Source: Stomorhina lunata (lineage: Eukaryota > Arthropoda > Insecta > Diptera > Rhiniidae). From it: a stretch of 64,000 bases of DNA. Within the stretch, counting starts at the first letter, position 1, and each line of letters starts with the position of its first letter. The notes under the pieces are model-generated. The model was not told the DNA's origin. It ran no database searches and worked only from the letters and a program-made list of their open reading frames with translations. This document shows positions 50,385 through 61,126 of this stretch, piece after piece. The position numbers and the translations under genes are program-made. Location of the stretch: NCBI GenBank assembly GCA_933228675.1, contig OW121741.1, forward strand, positions 60,906,863 to 60,970,862, given 5' to 3'.

Positions 50385-51747
50385 ATGGAAAATAAACAAA
50401 CAAAATCACGCCCCCTGTGTCCGGTCGAGGGCTTTATAATCTCCGGATGTAACACACAATCTTCCACGGTGTCAGTCTCAGGCCGTGGGGCTTCGAAAGC
50501 TACTGGGACTTGCTTGGTAAATGCACATGGCCAAGCCAATACAGCTACAAGTGCGCCTAAATCTGCTGGGGAAAGGAAATCTATCCCGAATAGAACTTCA
50601 ACCAGCAACAAATCAGCCAACACTGGCAAGAATGCTCTGTTTACGGGACCGAGCACTTCCAAGGATGCTTTGGCCAAATCCCCTGCTTCGGGTTCAAACC
50701 CAATGCCTCCTGTGCTTAAGGGAACCAAGGGTACAACGAACTCCGGTTCTAGTACCCTCCCTGCGGCATGTCCCTCTAGGAGGCAATCTACCCCGGCCAG
50801 AAGGGCTTTCCTTCAGCGGCGTGCCGCTACAAGGAAACTTCAGTCGCTTGGAGACAAGCCTGAAGACACCCTCACTCCTGAGGAGAAAGCATCCAAGGAA
50901 TGGGCTATTAAGACGCTGGCTGAATCTCTGGACAAGACTCCCTCCACGTCTTCGGACGCGCCTAAACGGCAACGCTCGGAGGAAGACTCTAGTCCACATA
51001 GCCAGCAGCCACACATCAAACGTCTTAAACCTACCAGGTTAATGGACAGATCCTTCAGCGAGGTTGCCAAAGGCCACCTCGCTGACGGAGCCATTTCCCC
51101 CGAAAGGTGGCAAATTGTCATTAATGTCCTAAAGGACAATCCTGGTCCCCCACCAAACTGCAGCGACGCTGGTTGGTATCAAGGACGTGTCAAACTGATG
51201 GCTTGTCATAATGAGCGCTCTGCTATTCTGCTAAAGAAAGCAGTTCAGCTCATTGAGGGCATCTGGAATGGAGCTAGGCTTGATGTGGTCTCCAAGGAGG
51301 AGATACCTCGCAGACCTAGGTCCACAGCCCTTGTGCCCGATGGCAAGTCCTCTGCCAAGGAGATACTGGAGCTCCTTCAGATTAGCAATGCTAGCCTACC
51401 CGTCCAGGAATGGAAGGTAGCTAAGATCTCTGAACCTGAAGGAGCTCTACGGATTCGAAGAGATCTCCCTTCATGTCTACCGAGGTGATGATAAGGTTTC
51501 AAGTGGGAAGGCTAACAGTTCATCTGATCCCCCTGTTAGGAATGAAGCTTCCGGCTCATCGCAACTTATGCAATCTCTGGAGAGCATAGACTCTCTCAGC
51601 GCTGCCGAAGATGTGATGGATATAGATGCTGACGAGGAAGCCCTCCTGAACCCCAACCCCGAGGACGAGGATCAGGATGACTTCAACGTCACGATCATTC
51701 CACTCACCTTCTCCGAGGATGATGATGATAAAGTTAACGCAAGTTAA
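50385..51747 (+). pseudogene. LINE-3 ORF1, unit 1 (DUF4780-like)
   Basis: It starts at ATG 50385 in good context (AACCATGG). The first 150 residues are Ser/Thr/Ala-rich low complexity; a charged Arg/Lys region follows, then a conserved C-terminal domain with SFSEVAKG, GWYQGRVKLMACHNERSA, WNGARLDVV, KEEIPRRPR and EWKVAKI. This resembles the DUF4780-type domain I associate with insect LINE ORF1 proteins (family assignment from memory). The open frame stops at 51488; another frame carries on (YGFEEISLHVYRG, then an acidic tail) to TAA 51745-51747. By comparison with the family about 30 residues seem lost at the break. The likely role is binding element RNA. Confidence 0.75.
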
Positions 51748-52606
51748 TCTTCATCATTCCAAGGCGGCATCTGCTGCCCTGCTCCTCCGCTTGGTCGAAT
51801 ATGGGGACGATCTAGCGTTAATTCAAGAGGCCTGGATCAACCGTGAAAGGATCTGTGGATTAACGCTCAAAGGCTATAAGCTAATCTACACCAAGGGAAC
51901 AGGTAGGCCCAGTACGTGTATTTTAGCAAAGAGCTTACTAAATATCTTCATTCTTTCTGACTACAGTGATGAAGATACCACAGTACCGGCTTGGGAGACC
52001 AAGACAGGCTCCTTTATGGTCTCCTCGTGCTACATGGGACACGACCAACCCAGCCCCCCACCCAATGCTCTGGTTCGTAAGACAGTGGACCGTGCACACA
52101 GGCAAAACCTGCCATTAGCCATTGGAACCGACGCTAATGCACATCACGTCATTTGGGGAAGCTCCGATACAAACACAAGAGGTGAGTCAATTTTTGACTT
52201 TATTCTTTGTAACAACTTAGAGATAGTTAATTCCGGGTCAGAAACCACTTTTTTCGTTGCTAACAGACAGGAGGTCCTTGACATCACGATAGTTAGTAAC
52301 ATGCACTCAGCTCTGATCAAGAACTGGAGGGTCTCAAACGACTGCTCCTTTTCGGATCACCGCTACATCGAATTTGAAATAACTCAACAACAGGAAATAG
52401 CTACTCCTTATCGTAACATGAGGAAGACAAACTGGGATACCCACAGGGGCACCCTGGAGCGACTCCTCCCCTCCTTACCGAGCATCAACACTCGCAATGA
52501 TATAGATCACGCGGTTAATGTACTAACCGACGCCCTAAACCAAGCCACAAACCAGGAGAGGCAAAAAGAAACCTCCCTGGTGGTCCACCGACATTGCATC
52601 ACTTAG
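51719..52606 (+). pseudogene. LINE-3 ORF2 endonuclease, unit 1
   Basis: The APE-type endonuclease frame begins at one of three consecutive ATGs at 51719-51727 and overlaps the ORF1 end by 29 bases. Motifs are QVNLHHSKAAS, LIQEAWIN, GTDANAHHVIWGS, NNLEIVNSG, LDITIVSN and the C-terminal FSDHRYIEFEI. All endonuclease motifs look present. The frame ends at 52606, just past the domain, because of a shift; a neighbouring frame reads on (LRKECRRLFNEAKR) to 52720. It was part of a longer EN-RT protein. Confidence 0.85.
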
Positions 52607-52721
52607 AAAGGAATGTCGCCGACTTTTTAACGAGGCCAAAAGGACCGCAAACTGGTTCCCCTATAAAGCCTGCGTTAATAAATTCAAGAATCTAGTCAGG
52701 AAAGCGAAGAGACAGTCCTAA

Positions 52722-53594
52722 ATGAACTTTTGCAGCGGCATCGAAGGTTCCTCCGATACTACTAGACTTCGCAAAATCCTGACCTCATCGCCCTCGGACG
52801 GTATTATCTCGTTTGTAGATAAACTTCTCACCTACAGAGTCATCTGCTCAACCATGGGCACTGCTACTATTTATAAAGTAGCCTGTCGAGGTACTCCAGA
52901 AGGAGGCGTACTATCACCTCTTTTGTGGAACCTTGCCATAAATAAACTACTCACTGAATTGGGTTCTTTGAGATTCAACACCATCGCATACGCGGATGAT
53001 GTTGCTATAGCAGTGTCAGGGAAATTTCTTATTACACTGTCACAACGTCTCGAAACAGCTCTTGACCTACTCTATCGATGGAGCGTCTCCAACGGCCTGG
53101 AGTCAATCCAACTAAAACGAAACTTGTACTCATCTCACGTAAATACAAAATTCCCACCTTTACTCTTCTAAAATTAAACAAGGTTGAACTTTCGCTCACT
53201 GACTGGCTCACTGGCCTGGAGCCTGAACACCCAACTTAGGGTGTCTAAAGCATCTATTGCACTATACACATGTAGAGGGGCCATTGGCAAAACCTGGGGT
53301 CTGAATCCCATTAACACTGCCTGGCTCTTCAACATGGTGGTTAAGCCTATATTAATGTATGGTGCGCTGGTCTGGTGGCCTGCACTCACCAAGGCAAACC
53401 AGATGCACTATTTTAACAAAATCTTGAGATCTGCCGCTCTAATGATTACCGGTGCTTTAAGAACTACTCCATCTAAGGCACTCTTCACCATGCTAAACTG
53501 GCTCCCAGCTGAACTAATGCAATGCAAATTGCTCTTAAGAGGAGGAGACATTGACTCATCTTCTCTGTCACTGCCCCGCCCTCTCGATCCCTAG
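52722..53594 (+). pseudogene. LINE-3 reverse transcriptase remnant, unit 1
   Basis: After a short linker (TTRLRKILTSSPSDG) the sequence jumps directly to the middle of the reverse transcriptase (VACRGTPEGGVLSPLLWN, then YADD at 52989-53000), so the fingers and first catalytic aspartate are deleted. A frame change near 53171 leads to the thumb-like C-terminal part (KTWGLNPINTAWLFNMVV, LMYGALVWWPAL, ITGALRTTPSKALFTMLNW) ending at 53594. It cannot be active. Confidence 0.85.
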
Positions 53595-53926
53595 GGCTCT
53601 CAATTTGGGGGCACCTTTTCTGCATGATTTATCGGATCTAGCGAGTATTGACATTCGTAATAGACTCATTTATCAGGGCTTCAGGATGGCTTGAACAGCC
53701 TCTCATTGATAGCCTGGAGTAATTGCCTTTGTTCTTTTCTTCCAGTCTATCCCTTGCAGGTAACACAAAGAGACCGGATAACAGAAGAAGAAGTATATGA
53801 ATATGTCATGGCTGTCACCGAGGAGCAACACATAGCCCACAGTTGTTCTAAATTCGAGAGTCGCCAAAAATATAGCAAATTTGGATTTTTAATTTTACAT
53901 TATTTTTTAAATTTTTATTGTTTTGT
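53595..53926. other. LINE-3 3' region and interior flank, unit 1
   Basis: This has the last LINE-3 sequence (DLASIDIRNRLIYQG-like phrase near 53625-53670), a GAAGAAGAAG stretch near 53785 that may mark the LINE end, then AT-rich DNA to the right arm. A frame through 53691-53957 depends on a TTG start and runs into the inverted repeat, so I do not call it a gene. Confidence 0.5.
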
Positions 53927-53993
53927 TTATCGAAAAACTTCCTTAGTAAAAGTTTAACGATTTTTTAAGAGCTTTAATTTTCCGATATTAGGG
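53927..53993 (-). repeat. Inverted repeat, right arm (unit 1)
   Basis: This is the partner of 49461-49527; the pair encloses 4.4 kb including LINE-3. Outward homology reaches about 54085 (TCTGAAGGGTAAATG, GGATATCTCAGAC). Confidence 0.75.
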
Positions 53994-54956
53994 ACGTACA
54001 TTAGAAAGGCAGGAACTGTGGTCTGAAGGGTAAATGCTAGAACCGGATATCTCAGACAAATGACTATTAAAGCAAAATATTGGGCTCCTCGAGACAAAAA
54101 CATCGATAAATCACACTTTAAAATCCGTCTGTAAATGCTAAAGATATAACGAAAAAATGTATTTAGGCGACCCGAATGTGCATCTATCTCAAAGCAATAC
54201 TTAATATTCTGTGATGTACATCGAACTTTTTTTTCAAGACGCCGTAATATACATATATGTAAAATTTATAGGTTTTTAATGGTCCGACTTTGAATTGTAA
54301 TGAGTTGCACTTTGCCTAATTCCTGAAAAGTTTACCTAGAATTTAATGTATAGTTATAACACATATGTCATGAGTAAAGTCACTTCAAGTCAAGTTTGGT
54401 ATACCAACATAAGTTATATGTATAGATATTAGATGTTAATAGTGTAGTACGAAGTACACTATTCAATTTTAAAGAATAGTTCTACTTACAACTGAGATAT
54501 AGTCAAACTCGAAATTTGATTCCAAATTAAATTTTTTGTTATAATCTTTTAAATTGTATTTTTTTAATTTGCCGATAGCATACCGACATAATTTATATGT
54601 ATATCATATCTTAGAAAATTGTCCAAAGCAAAACGATATTATATATCATCAAAATAGGTACATTGTAATCAGATATATCGCCAAAACTCCAAATTTTATG
54701 TCCCGCAAATTACCGAATTTAATTTTTTTTTTTTTTTTTTGTAAAAAAAAAGTTTTTAAAAAAAGTTTTTGAACTGTATATCAAATTTTAGGAAATTATT
54801 CAACGCAGCACACTTTCACTAAAATCGGTAAATCAATCAATCACAAATTTTCGAATTATATATCACATTTTAGAAAATACTCCAACGCAGCGTGCTATCA
54901 GATTTCATTAAAATCGGTCTATTAACTCCAGATTAAAACTGTATTTAAAATAAATT
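53994..54956. repeat. Diverged AT-rich repeats, unit 1
   Basis: Non-coding DNA built from loosely repeated phrases: TATATCA..TTTTAG-AAAT, CAACGCAGC, ATTAAAATCGGT and ATCGCCAAAACTCC, roughly every 80-170 bp in one orientation (about 54590-54930). Relatives occur at 63170-63830. A poly-T/poly-A patch lies at 54720-54760. There is no gene. Confidence 0.6.
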
Positions 54957-55490
54957 AATTAAAAAGTTTTACTGCACTAAGATCCCAATTCATTAAAATT
55001 ATTATTATAATAAATAGTTTTTTGATAAAACCAAAAAATGTTGGTGGGGAGACCTTTCCTCCATGCGTTTCGATGTTTAGTTAGGCCATCTCATCAGGAG
55101 GATTATCCCTAATTCTAGACAGAGCGAAAACCACTCATTATGTATAATTTGAGGGACTGAATAAATAGAATATCAACATAAAGCGAAGATTATCATCCGA
55201 ACAGAAACACACAAACATTTTTTCAGTTTTATCATTTCTTTATTTCCTACACTTTTGTTGTTGCTTTGTTGGCGACTAAGAAAAAAGTGCTATAAATAAA
55301 CAAAAGTTTATTTAAAATTTGGCACATCTGCAGCCGTATACTTATTAAAAAGGTGTATCAAAATTTCGGGACATCAAACATTTAATTAAAAAGTTTGACT
55401 ATAGTGTATTGCACTAAGATCCCAATTCATTACAATTATTTATTATTATAATAAATAGTTTTTTGATAAAACCGAAAAATGTTGGTGGGG
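54957..55490. repeat. Pair of ~100-bp direct repeats around a ~335-bp segment, unit 1
   Basis: A phrase beginning TAATTAAAAAGTTT and ending AATGTTGGTGGGG occurs at 54957-55050 and 55384-55490; both contain GCACTAAGATCCCAATTCAT. The intervening 335 bp include GGAGACCTTTCCTCCATGCG and have no ORF. The second repeat leads straight into the Tc1 fragment. The same arrangement is at about 62088-62620 in unit 2. Confidence 0.7.
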
Positions 55491-55500
55491 AAACAAAATT

Positions 55501-55577
55501 GTTGGTACGATGACTACACAGTCCTACGTCAATGTTTTAGTCACCAATCTTCCCGTTTTCTGCGAAAAATTTGGATT
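55501..55577 (+). pseudogene. Truncated Tc1-type transposase fragment, unit 1
   Basis: About 25 codons (TTQSYVNVL, VFCEKFGF) match the start of the longer fragment at 62632. The sequence is cut off by the tandem-duplication junction. Confidence 0.7.
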
Positions 55578-56345
55578 TTAAATATGAATAATCTTATAGT
55601 TATGTATCGCATATTAACTACTTAATCACCTCCTTGCTCGTTTGAATTATTTCATTCATCACGATCTGTAAAAATCCTCAGTTTATTTTGCCACAAATTT
55701 CATGCTCTGCTTTTGAAAGATCATTTTTGATAAGGAATTGTAGGTTATGGAACACGCTCCCTATAAACTTAAGGACATTTGCTAATGCAATTTCAACAAT
55801 CAAGACTAAATATCTACAACATTTCAGTTAAAATAATAACTACTTTAACTATTGTTTTTCATCAATAATAATTTAAAAGTGTATGTGTATATCGTCGTTG
55901 AAAATCCAAAACTGTGTATCATCAAAAAAATCAAAATCGTGTTTTTGATTGATTATGATTCGTAAAGTTGTCTTATATGTCTCTACCAATTTTTAGATTT
56001 TTACGACCAAAAAAAACGGTTTTATATCAATAATTCAAAATTGCGTATCAACACGTGCACTATTTTCAAAATGCAAATATGCGTATCATCAAACTTGGGG
56101 TAAGATATGAAAATAAAATATTTGAATTTAAAAAAATATATATTTTAATTTTTACTTCTCCTGTAAAATTTGAAAAAGTGTTGTTACGCAGTTTTGGATT
56201 TTCAACGACGATATTAAGATTTTTATTGAATTTATATATTTTCTCCATCACATATAAAAACTGTATTAATAATATATGGCCCAAATGGGCTCAATTAAAT
56301 AAATAAGTAAATAAAAATAAATAAAAAAAATAAAAAAAAAATTAA
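55576..56345 (+). mobile_element. LINE-B 3' stub in unit 2
   Basis: This repeats 48445-49215: the last part of ORF2 with LWNTLPINLRT, stop at 55829-55831, the MITE-like insert, and the A-rich tail near 56295-56345. It lacks everything upstream, so it comes from DNA duplication rather than a new retrotransposition. Confidence 0.85.
55889..56214. mobile_element. MITE-like palindromic element, copy 2
   Basis: This is the same 326-bp element in the second tandem unit, 7,131 bp downstream, with intact inverted ends. One base differs inside (TTCAAATATG versus TGCAAATATG). Confidence 0.6.
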
Positions 56346-56590
56346 ATAATACTATTTAAGTTAAACAAAAAAATGTTCATATTATTTCTTGTATGGAAAA
56401 GGTGTCAATTGACTTGCTCAAATCAAAAAATTGTAAAAGAAAGGGTGATAAATGACAAAACTTCTAAAAGATATTGTAATTTTTTATTTTTTTACTTACT
56501 GTATATGCATGTATTAATAGTTATGGTCTCAGATATCCAGTTAATGTATTTATTAATCAGACCTCAGTACCTAACAACGTAAATGTACCA

Positions 56591-56657
56591 CCCTAATATC
56601 AAAAAATTAAAGCTCTTAAAAAATCGTTATACTTTTACTAAGGAAGTTTTTCGATAA
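56591..56657 (+). repeat. Inverted repeat, left arm (unit 2)
   Basis: Second-unit copy of 49461-49527, offset 7,130. Confidence 0.75.
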
Positions 56658-57514
56658 TTCCAACCGAACTATTAAAAACAAACAATTTTTGTTTTGCCGC
56701 ACATTGGGATCGCCAAAATACATTTTTCGTTATATCTTCGGACGACGTTCAACAAATCCTTCGTCAGCCCATAGAAAATAACGCCTCCAAGATCCGGTAG
56801 TACGTTCAGATTGCTATACAAAGATTCTATCAGCCAGAAATGAAGCAACGGTAGGCATTCGTCAAATGTTCGGCCCACAATTTCAGAATAAACTTCGAGA
56901 GTGACTCATATTTCGATATGATCAATTGGAAAAAAATTGAATTGACTGAGCCGCCACGCTTGGAGTTCTATATGCAAGAACAGCTTTCCACAGTTTTCCA
57001 ATGAAATAATCGAAATACTAAGTTAAAATAAGGAAAATTCTTTCTTTTGATTGTTTTTCTTTGCAAATTTTAATTATTTTTACTCTCTGCGATGGGTAAT
57101 CATCTTGTCGCGATGCAGAGGCTTACGCGCAATGAACCATAAGGCTGTGCTGGTGGAGATATTTTCTTATCTCTGGCAGGGGCACCCATACCAGACAGGC
57201 TTATGGAGAGTGCTATACCAAGAATTACCCACCCCCGTATCATCTGGAGTCTGTTTTCCATATTGGGCGGCCAGATGATATCTTTTTGAACCCCACTACA
57301 GCAGTCCTTCAGTGCAGCTTTCACTGAACTGTAGCTGGGATTCAGTCCGTTTGGATATCAAATCCTAATTTTTGTCCGAACTCTTTGTAAATCCACAGGG
57401 CGTCTGATTCCCACATTGGGCGGCCCTGTGGTCTGCGTCTGTTCCCCGATGGGGCGGCAGCTTTCTTTGACTTGGCTGTAAGTATAAACTGCAAAAAACC
57501 CCAACCATGTAACC

Positions 57515-58878
57515 ATGGAAAATAAACAAACAAAATCACGCCCCCTGTGTCCGGTCGAGGGCTTTATAATCTCCGGATGTAACACACAATCTTCCACGGT
57601 GTCAGTCTCAGGCCGTGGGGCTTCGAAAGCTACTGGGACTTGCTTGGTAAATGCACCTGGCCAAGCCAATACAGCTACAAGTGCGCCTAAATCTGCTGGG
57701 GAAAGGAAATCTATCCCGAATAGAACTTCAACCAGCAACAAATCAGCCAACACTGGCAAGAATGCTCTGTTTACGGGACCGAGCACTTCCAAGGATGCTT
57801 TGGCCAAATCCCCTGCTTCGGGTTCAAACCCAATGCCTCCTGTGCTTAAGGGAACCAAGGGTACAACGAAGTACCCTCCCTAGTACCCTCCCTGCGGCAT
57901 GTCCCTCTAGGAGGCAATCTACCCCGGCCAGAAGGGCTTTCCTTCAGCGGCGTGCCGCTACAAGGAAACTTCAGTCGCTTGGAGACAAGCCTGAAGACAC
58001 CCTCACTCCTGAGGAGAAAGCATCCAAGGAATGGGCTATTAAGACGCTGGCTGAATCTCTGGACAAGACTCCCTCCACGTCTTCGGACGCGCCTAAACGG
58101 CAACGCTCGGAGGAAGACTCTAGTCCACATAGCCAGCAGCCACACATCAAACGTCTTAAACCTACCAGGTTAATGGACAGATCCTTCAGCGAGGTTGCCA
58201 AAGGCCACCTCGCTGACGGAGCCATTTCCCCCGAAAGGTGGCAAATTGTCATTAATGTCCTAAAGGACAATCCTGGTCCCCCACCAAACTGCAGCGACGC
58301 TGGTTGGTATCAAGGACGTGTCAAACTGATGGCTTGTCATAATGAGCGCTCTGCTATTCTGCTAAAGAAAGCAGTTCAGCTCATTGAGGGCATCTGGAAT
58401 GGAGCTAGGCTTGATGTGGTCTCCAAGGAGGAGATACCTCGCAGACCTAGGTCCACAGCCCTTGTGCCCGATGGCAAGTCCTCTGCCAAGGAGATACTGG
58501 AGCTCCTTCAGATTAGCAATGCTAGCCTACCCGTCCAGGAATGGAAGGTAGCTAAGATCTCTGAACCTGAAGGAGCTCTACGGATTCGAAGAGATCTCCC
58601 TTCATGTCTACCGAGGTGATGATAAGGTTTCAAGTGGGAAGGCTAACAGTTCATCTGATCCCCCTGTTAGGAATGAAGCTTCCGGCTCATCGCAACTTAT
58701 GCAATCTCTGGAGAGCATAGACTCTCTCAGCGCTGCCGAAGATGTGATGGATATAGATGCTGACGAGGAAGCCCTCCTGAACCCCAACCCCGAGGACGAG
58801 GATCAGGATGACTTCAACGTCACGATCATTCCACTCACCTTCTCCGAGGATGATGATGATAAAGTTAACGCAAGTTAA
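57515..58878 (+). pseudogene. LINE-3 ORF1, unit 2 (DUF4780-like, extra frameshift)
   Basis: It has the same ATG and domains as 50385-51747. Near 57870 the text of unit 1 (CTCCGGTTCTA) is replaced by GTACCCTCCCTA, a near copy of the adjacent GTACCCTCCCT, a net gain of one base. The N-terminal frame therefore ends at 57883 and the C-terminal domain continues in the next frame to 58619. The older deletion near 58560 and the acidic tail to 58878 are shared with unit 1. Confidence 0.75.
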
Positions 58879-59737
58879 TCTTCATCATTCCAAGGCGGCA
58901 TCTGCTTCCCTGCTCCTCCGCTTGGTCGAATATGGGGACGATCTAGCGTTAATTCAAGAGGCCTGGATCAACCGTGAAAGGATCTGTGGATTAACGCTCA
59001 AAGGCTATAAGCTAATCTACACCAAGGGAACAGGTAGGCCCAGTACGTGTATTTTAGCAAAGAGCTTACTAAATATCTTCATTCTTTCTGACTACAGTGA
59101 TGAAGATACCACAGTACCGGCTTGGGAGACCAAGACAGGCTCCTTTATGGTCTCCTCGTGCTACATGGGACACGACCAACCCAGCCCCCCACCCAATGCT
59201 CTGGTTCGTAAGACAGTGGACCGTGCACACAGGCAAAACCTGCCATTAGCCATTGGAACCGACGCTAATGCACATCACGTCATTTGGGGAAGCTCCGATA
59301 CAAACACAAGAGGTGAGTCAATTTTTGACTTTATTCTTTGTAACAACTTAGAGATAGTTAATTCCGGGTCAGAAACCACTTTTTTCGTTGCTAACAGACA
59401 GGAGGTCCTTGACATCACGATAGTTAGTAACATGCACTCAGCTCTGATCAAGAACTGGAGGGTCTCAAACGACTGCTCCTTTTCGGATCACCGCTACATC
59501 GAATTTGAAATAACTCAACAACAGGAAATAGCTACTCCTTATCGTAACATGAGGAAGACAAACTGGGATACCCACAGGGGCACCCTGGAGCGACTCCTCC
59601 CCTCCTTACCGAGCATCAACACTCGCAATGATATAGATCACGCGGTTAATGTACTAACCGACGCCCTAAACCAAGCCACAAACCAGGAGAGGCAAAAAGA
59701 AACCTCCCTGGTGGTCCACCGACATTGCATCACTTAG
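58850..59737 (+). pseudogene. LINE-3 ORF2 endonuclease, unit 2
   Basis: This is the copy of 51719-52606, with all endonuclease motifs retained (NLHHSKAAS, GTDANAHHVIWGS, FSDHRYIEFEI). One visible substitution, GCTGCC to GCTTCC, changes Ala to Ser just after the first motif. It overlaps the ORF1 end by 29 bases and ends early at the same frameshift. Confidence 0.85.
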
Positions 59738-59852
59738 AAAGGAATGTCGCCGACTTTTTAACGAGGCCAAAAGGACCGCAAACTGGTTCCCCTATAAAGC
59801 CTGCGTTAATAAATTCAAGAATCTAGTCAGGAAAGCGAAGAGACAGTCCTAA

Positions 59853-60727
59853 ATGAACTTTTGCAGCGGCATCGAACGTTCCTCCGATACTACTAGACTT
59901 CGCAAAATCCTGACCTCATCGCCCTCGGACGGTATTATCTCGTTTGTAGATAAACTTCTCACCTACAGAGTCATCTGCTCAACCATGGGCACTGCTACTA
60001 TTTATAAAGTAGCCTGTCGAGGTACTCCAGAAGGAGGCGTACTATCACCTCTTTTGTGGAACCTTGCCATAAATAAACTACTCACTGAATTGGGTTCTTT
60101 GAGATTCAACACCATCGCATACGCGCGGATGATGTTGCTATAGCAGTGTCAGGGAAATTTCTTATTACACTGTCACAACGTCTCGAAACAGCTCTTGACC
60201 TACTCTATCGATGGAGCGTCTCCAACGGCCTGGAGTCAATCCAACTAAAACGAAACTTGTACTCATCTCACGTAAATACAAAATTCCCACCTTTACTCTT
60301 CCAAAATTAAACAAGGTTGAACTTTCGCTCACTGACTGGCTCACTGGCCTGGAGCCTGAACACCCAACTTAGGGTGTCTAAAGCATCTATTGCACTATAC
60401 ACATGTAGAGGGGCCATTGGCAAAACCTGGGGTCTGAATCCCATTAACACTGCCTGGCTCTTCAACATGGTGGTTAAGCCTATATTAATGTATGGTGCGC
60501 TGGTCTGGTGGCCTGCACTCACCAAGGCAAACCAGATGCACTATTTTAACAAAATCTTGAGATCTGCCGCTCTAATGATTACCGGTGCTTTAAGAACTAC
60601 TCCATCTAAGGCACTCTTCACCATGCTAAACTGGCTCCCAGCTGAACTAATGCAATGCAAATTGCTCTTAAGAGGAGGAGACATTGACTCATCTTCTCTG
60701 TCACTGCCCCGCCCTCTCGATCCCTAG
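59853..60727 (+). pseudogene. LINE-3 reverse transcriptase remnant, unit 2
   Basis: It is like 52722-53594, but a 2-bp CG insertion near 60122 inside the YADD codons shifts the frame exactly at the catalytic site, ending the first frame at 60143. The C-terminal piece to 60727 is otherwise unchanged. Confidence 0.85.
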
Positions 60728-61059
60728 GGCTCTCAATTTGGGGGCACCTTTTCTGCATGATTTATCGGATCTAGCGAGTATTGACATTCGTAATAGACTC
60801 ATTTATCAGGGCTTCAGGATGGCTTGAACAGCCTCTCATTGATAGCCTGGAGTAATTGCCTTTGTTCTTTTCTTCCAGTCTATCCCTTGCAGGTAACACA
60901 AAGAGACCGGATAACAGAAGAAGAAGTATATGAATATGTCATGGCTGTCACCGAGGAGCAACACATAGCCCACAGTTGTTCTAAATTCGAGAGTCGCCAA
61001 AAATATAGCAAATTTGGATTTTTAATTTTACATTATTTTTTAAATTTTTATTGTTTTGT

Positions 61060-61126
61060 TTATCGAAAAACTTCCTTAGTAAAAGTTTAACGATTTTTTA
61101 AGAGCTTTAATTTTCCGATATTAGGG
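61060..61126 (-). repeat. Inverted repeat, right arm (unit 2)
   Basis: Second-unit copy of 53927-53993, offset 7,133. Confidence 0.75.

Larger units (their letters stand above)
49930..53800 (+). mobile_element. LINE-3, unit 1: internally deleted LOA/Jockey-type LINE
   Basis: A GC-richer non-LTR element with 5' UTR, ORF1, overlapping ORF2 and a shortened 3' part. Most of the reverse transcriptase N-terminal half is missing between about 52800 and 52810, and no RNase H is seen. The base composition contrasts sharply with the AT-rich flanks. Ends are approximate; the 3' end may be near the GAAGAAGAAG at about 53783-53793. It lies between the arms of the 67-bp inverted repeat. Confidence 0.8.
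48445..55575. repeat. 7,131-bp tandem duplication, first unit
   Basis: The unit runs from inside LINE-B ORF2 to inside a Tc1 transposase fragment and is repeated at once at 55576. Identity is about 99% or better by eye, with scattered single-base differences and a few small indels. Contents: LINE-B 3' end, MITE-like element, inverted repeat, LINE-3, diverged AT-rich repeats, Tc1 fragment. Confidence 0.93.
57060..60932 (+). mobile_element. LINE-3, unit 2
   Basis: Tandem copy of the internally deleted LINE at 49930-53800, with the same large RT deletion and the same ORF1 break, plus two further frame-disrupting changes of its own (near 57866-57890 and 60122). Confidence 0.8.

Noticed and set aside
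50228..50728. 166-residue minus-strand frame (also 57358-57858)
   Set aside because: It is antisense to the LINE-3 5' UTR and ORF1 low-complexity region, and duplicated only because the whole unit is.
53691..53957. 88-residue frame at the end of LINE-3 (also 60824-61090)
   Set aside because: It needs a TTG start, spans the LINE end and runs into the inverted repeat; no recognisable domain.
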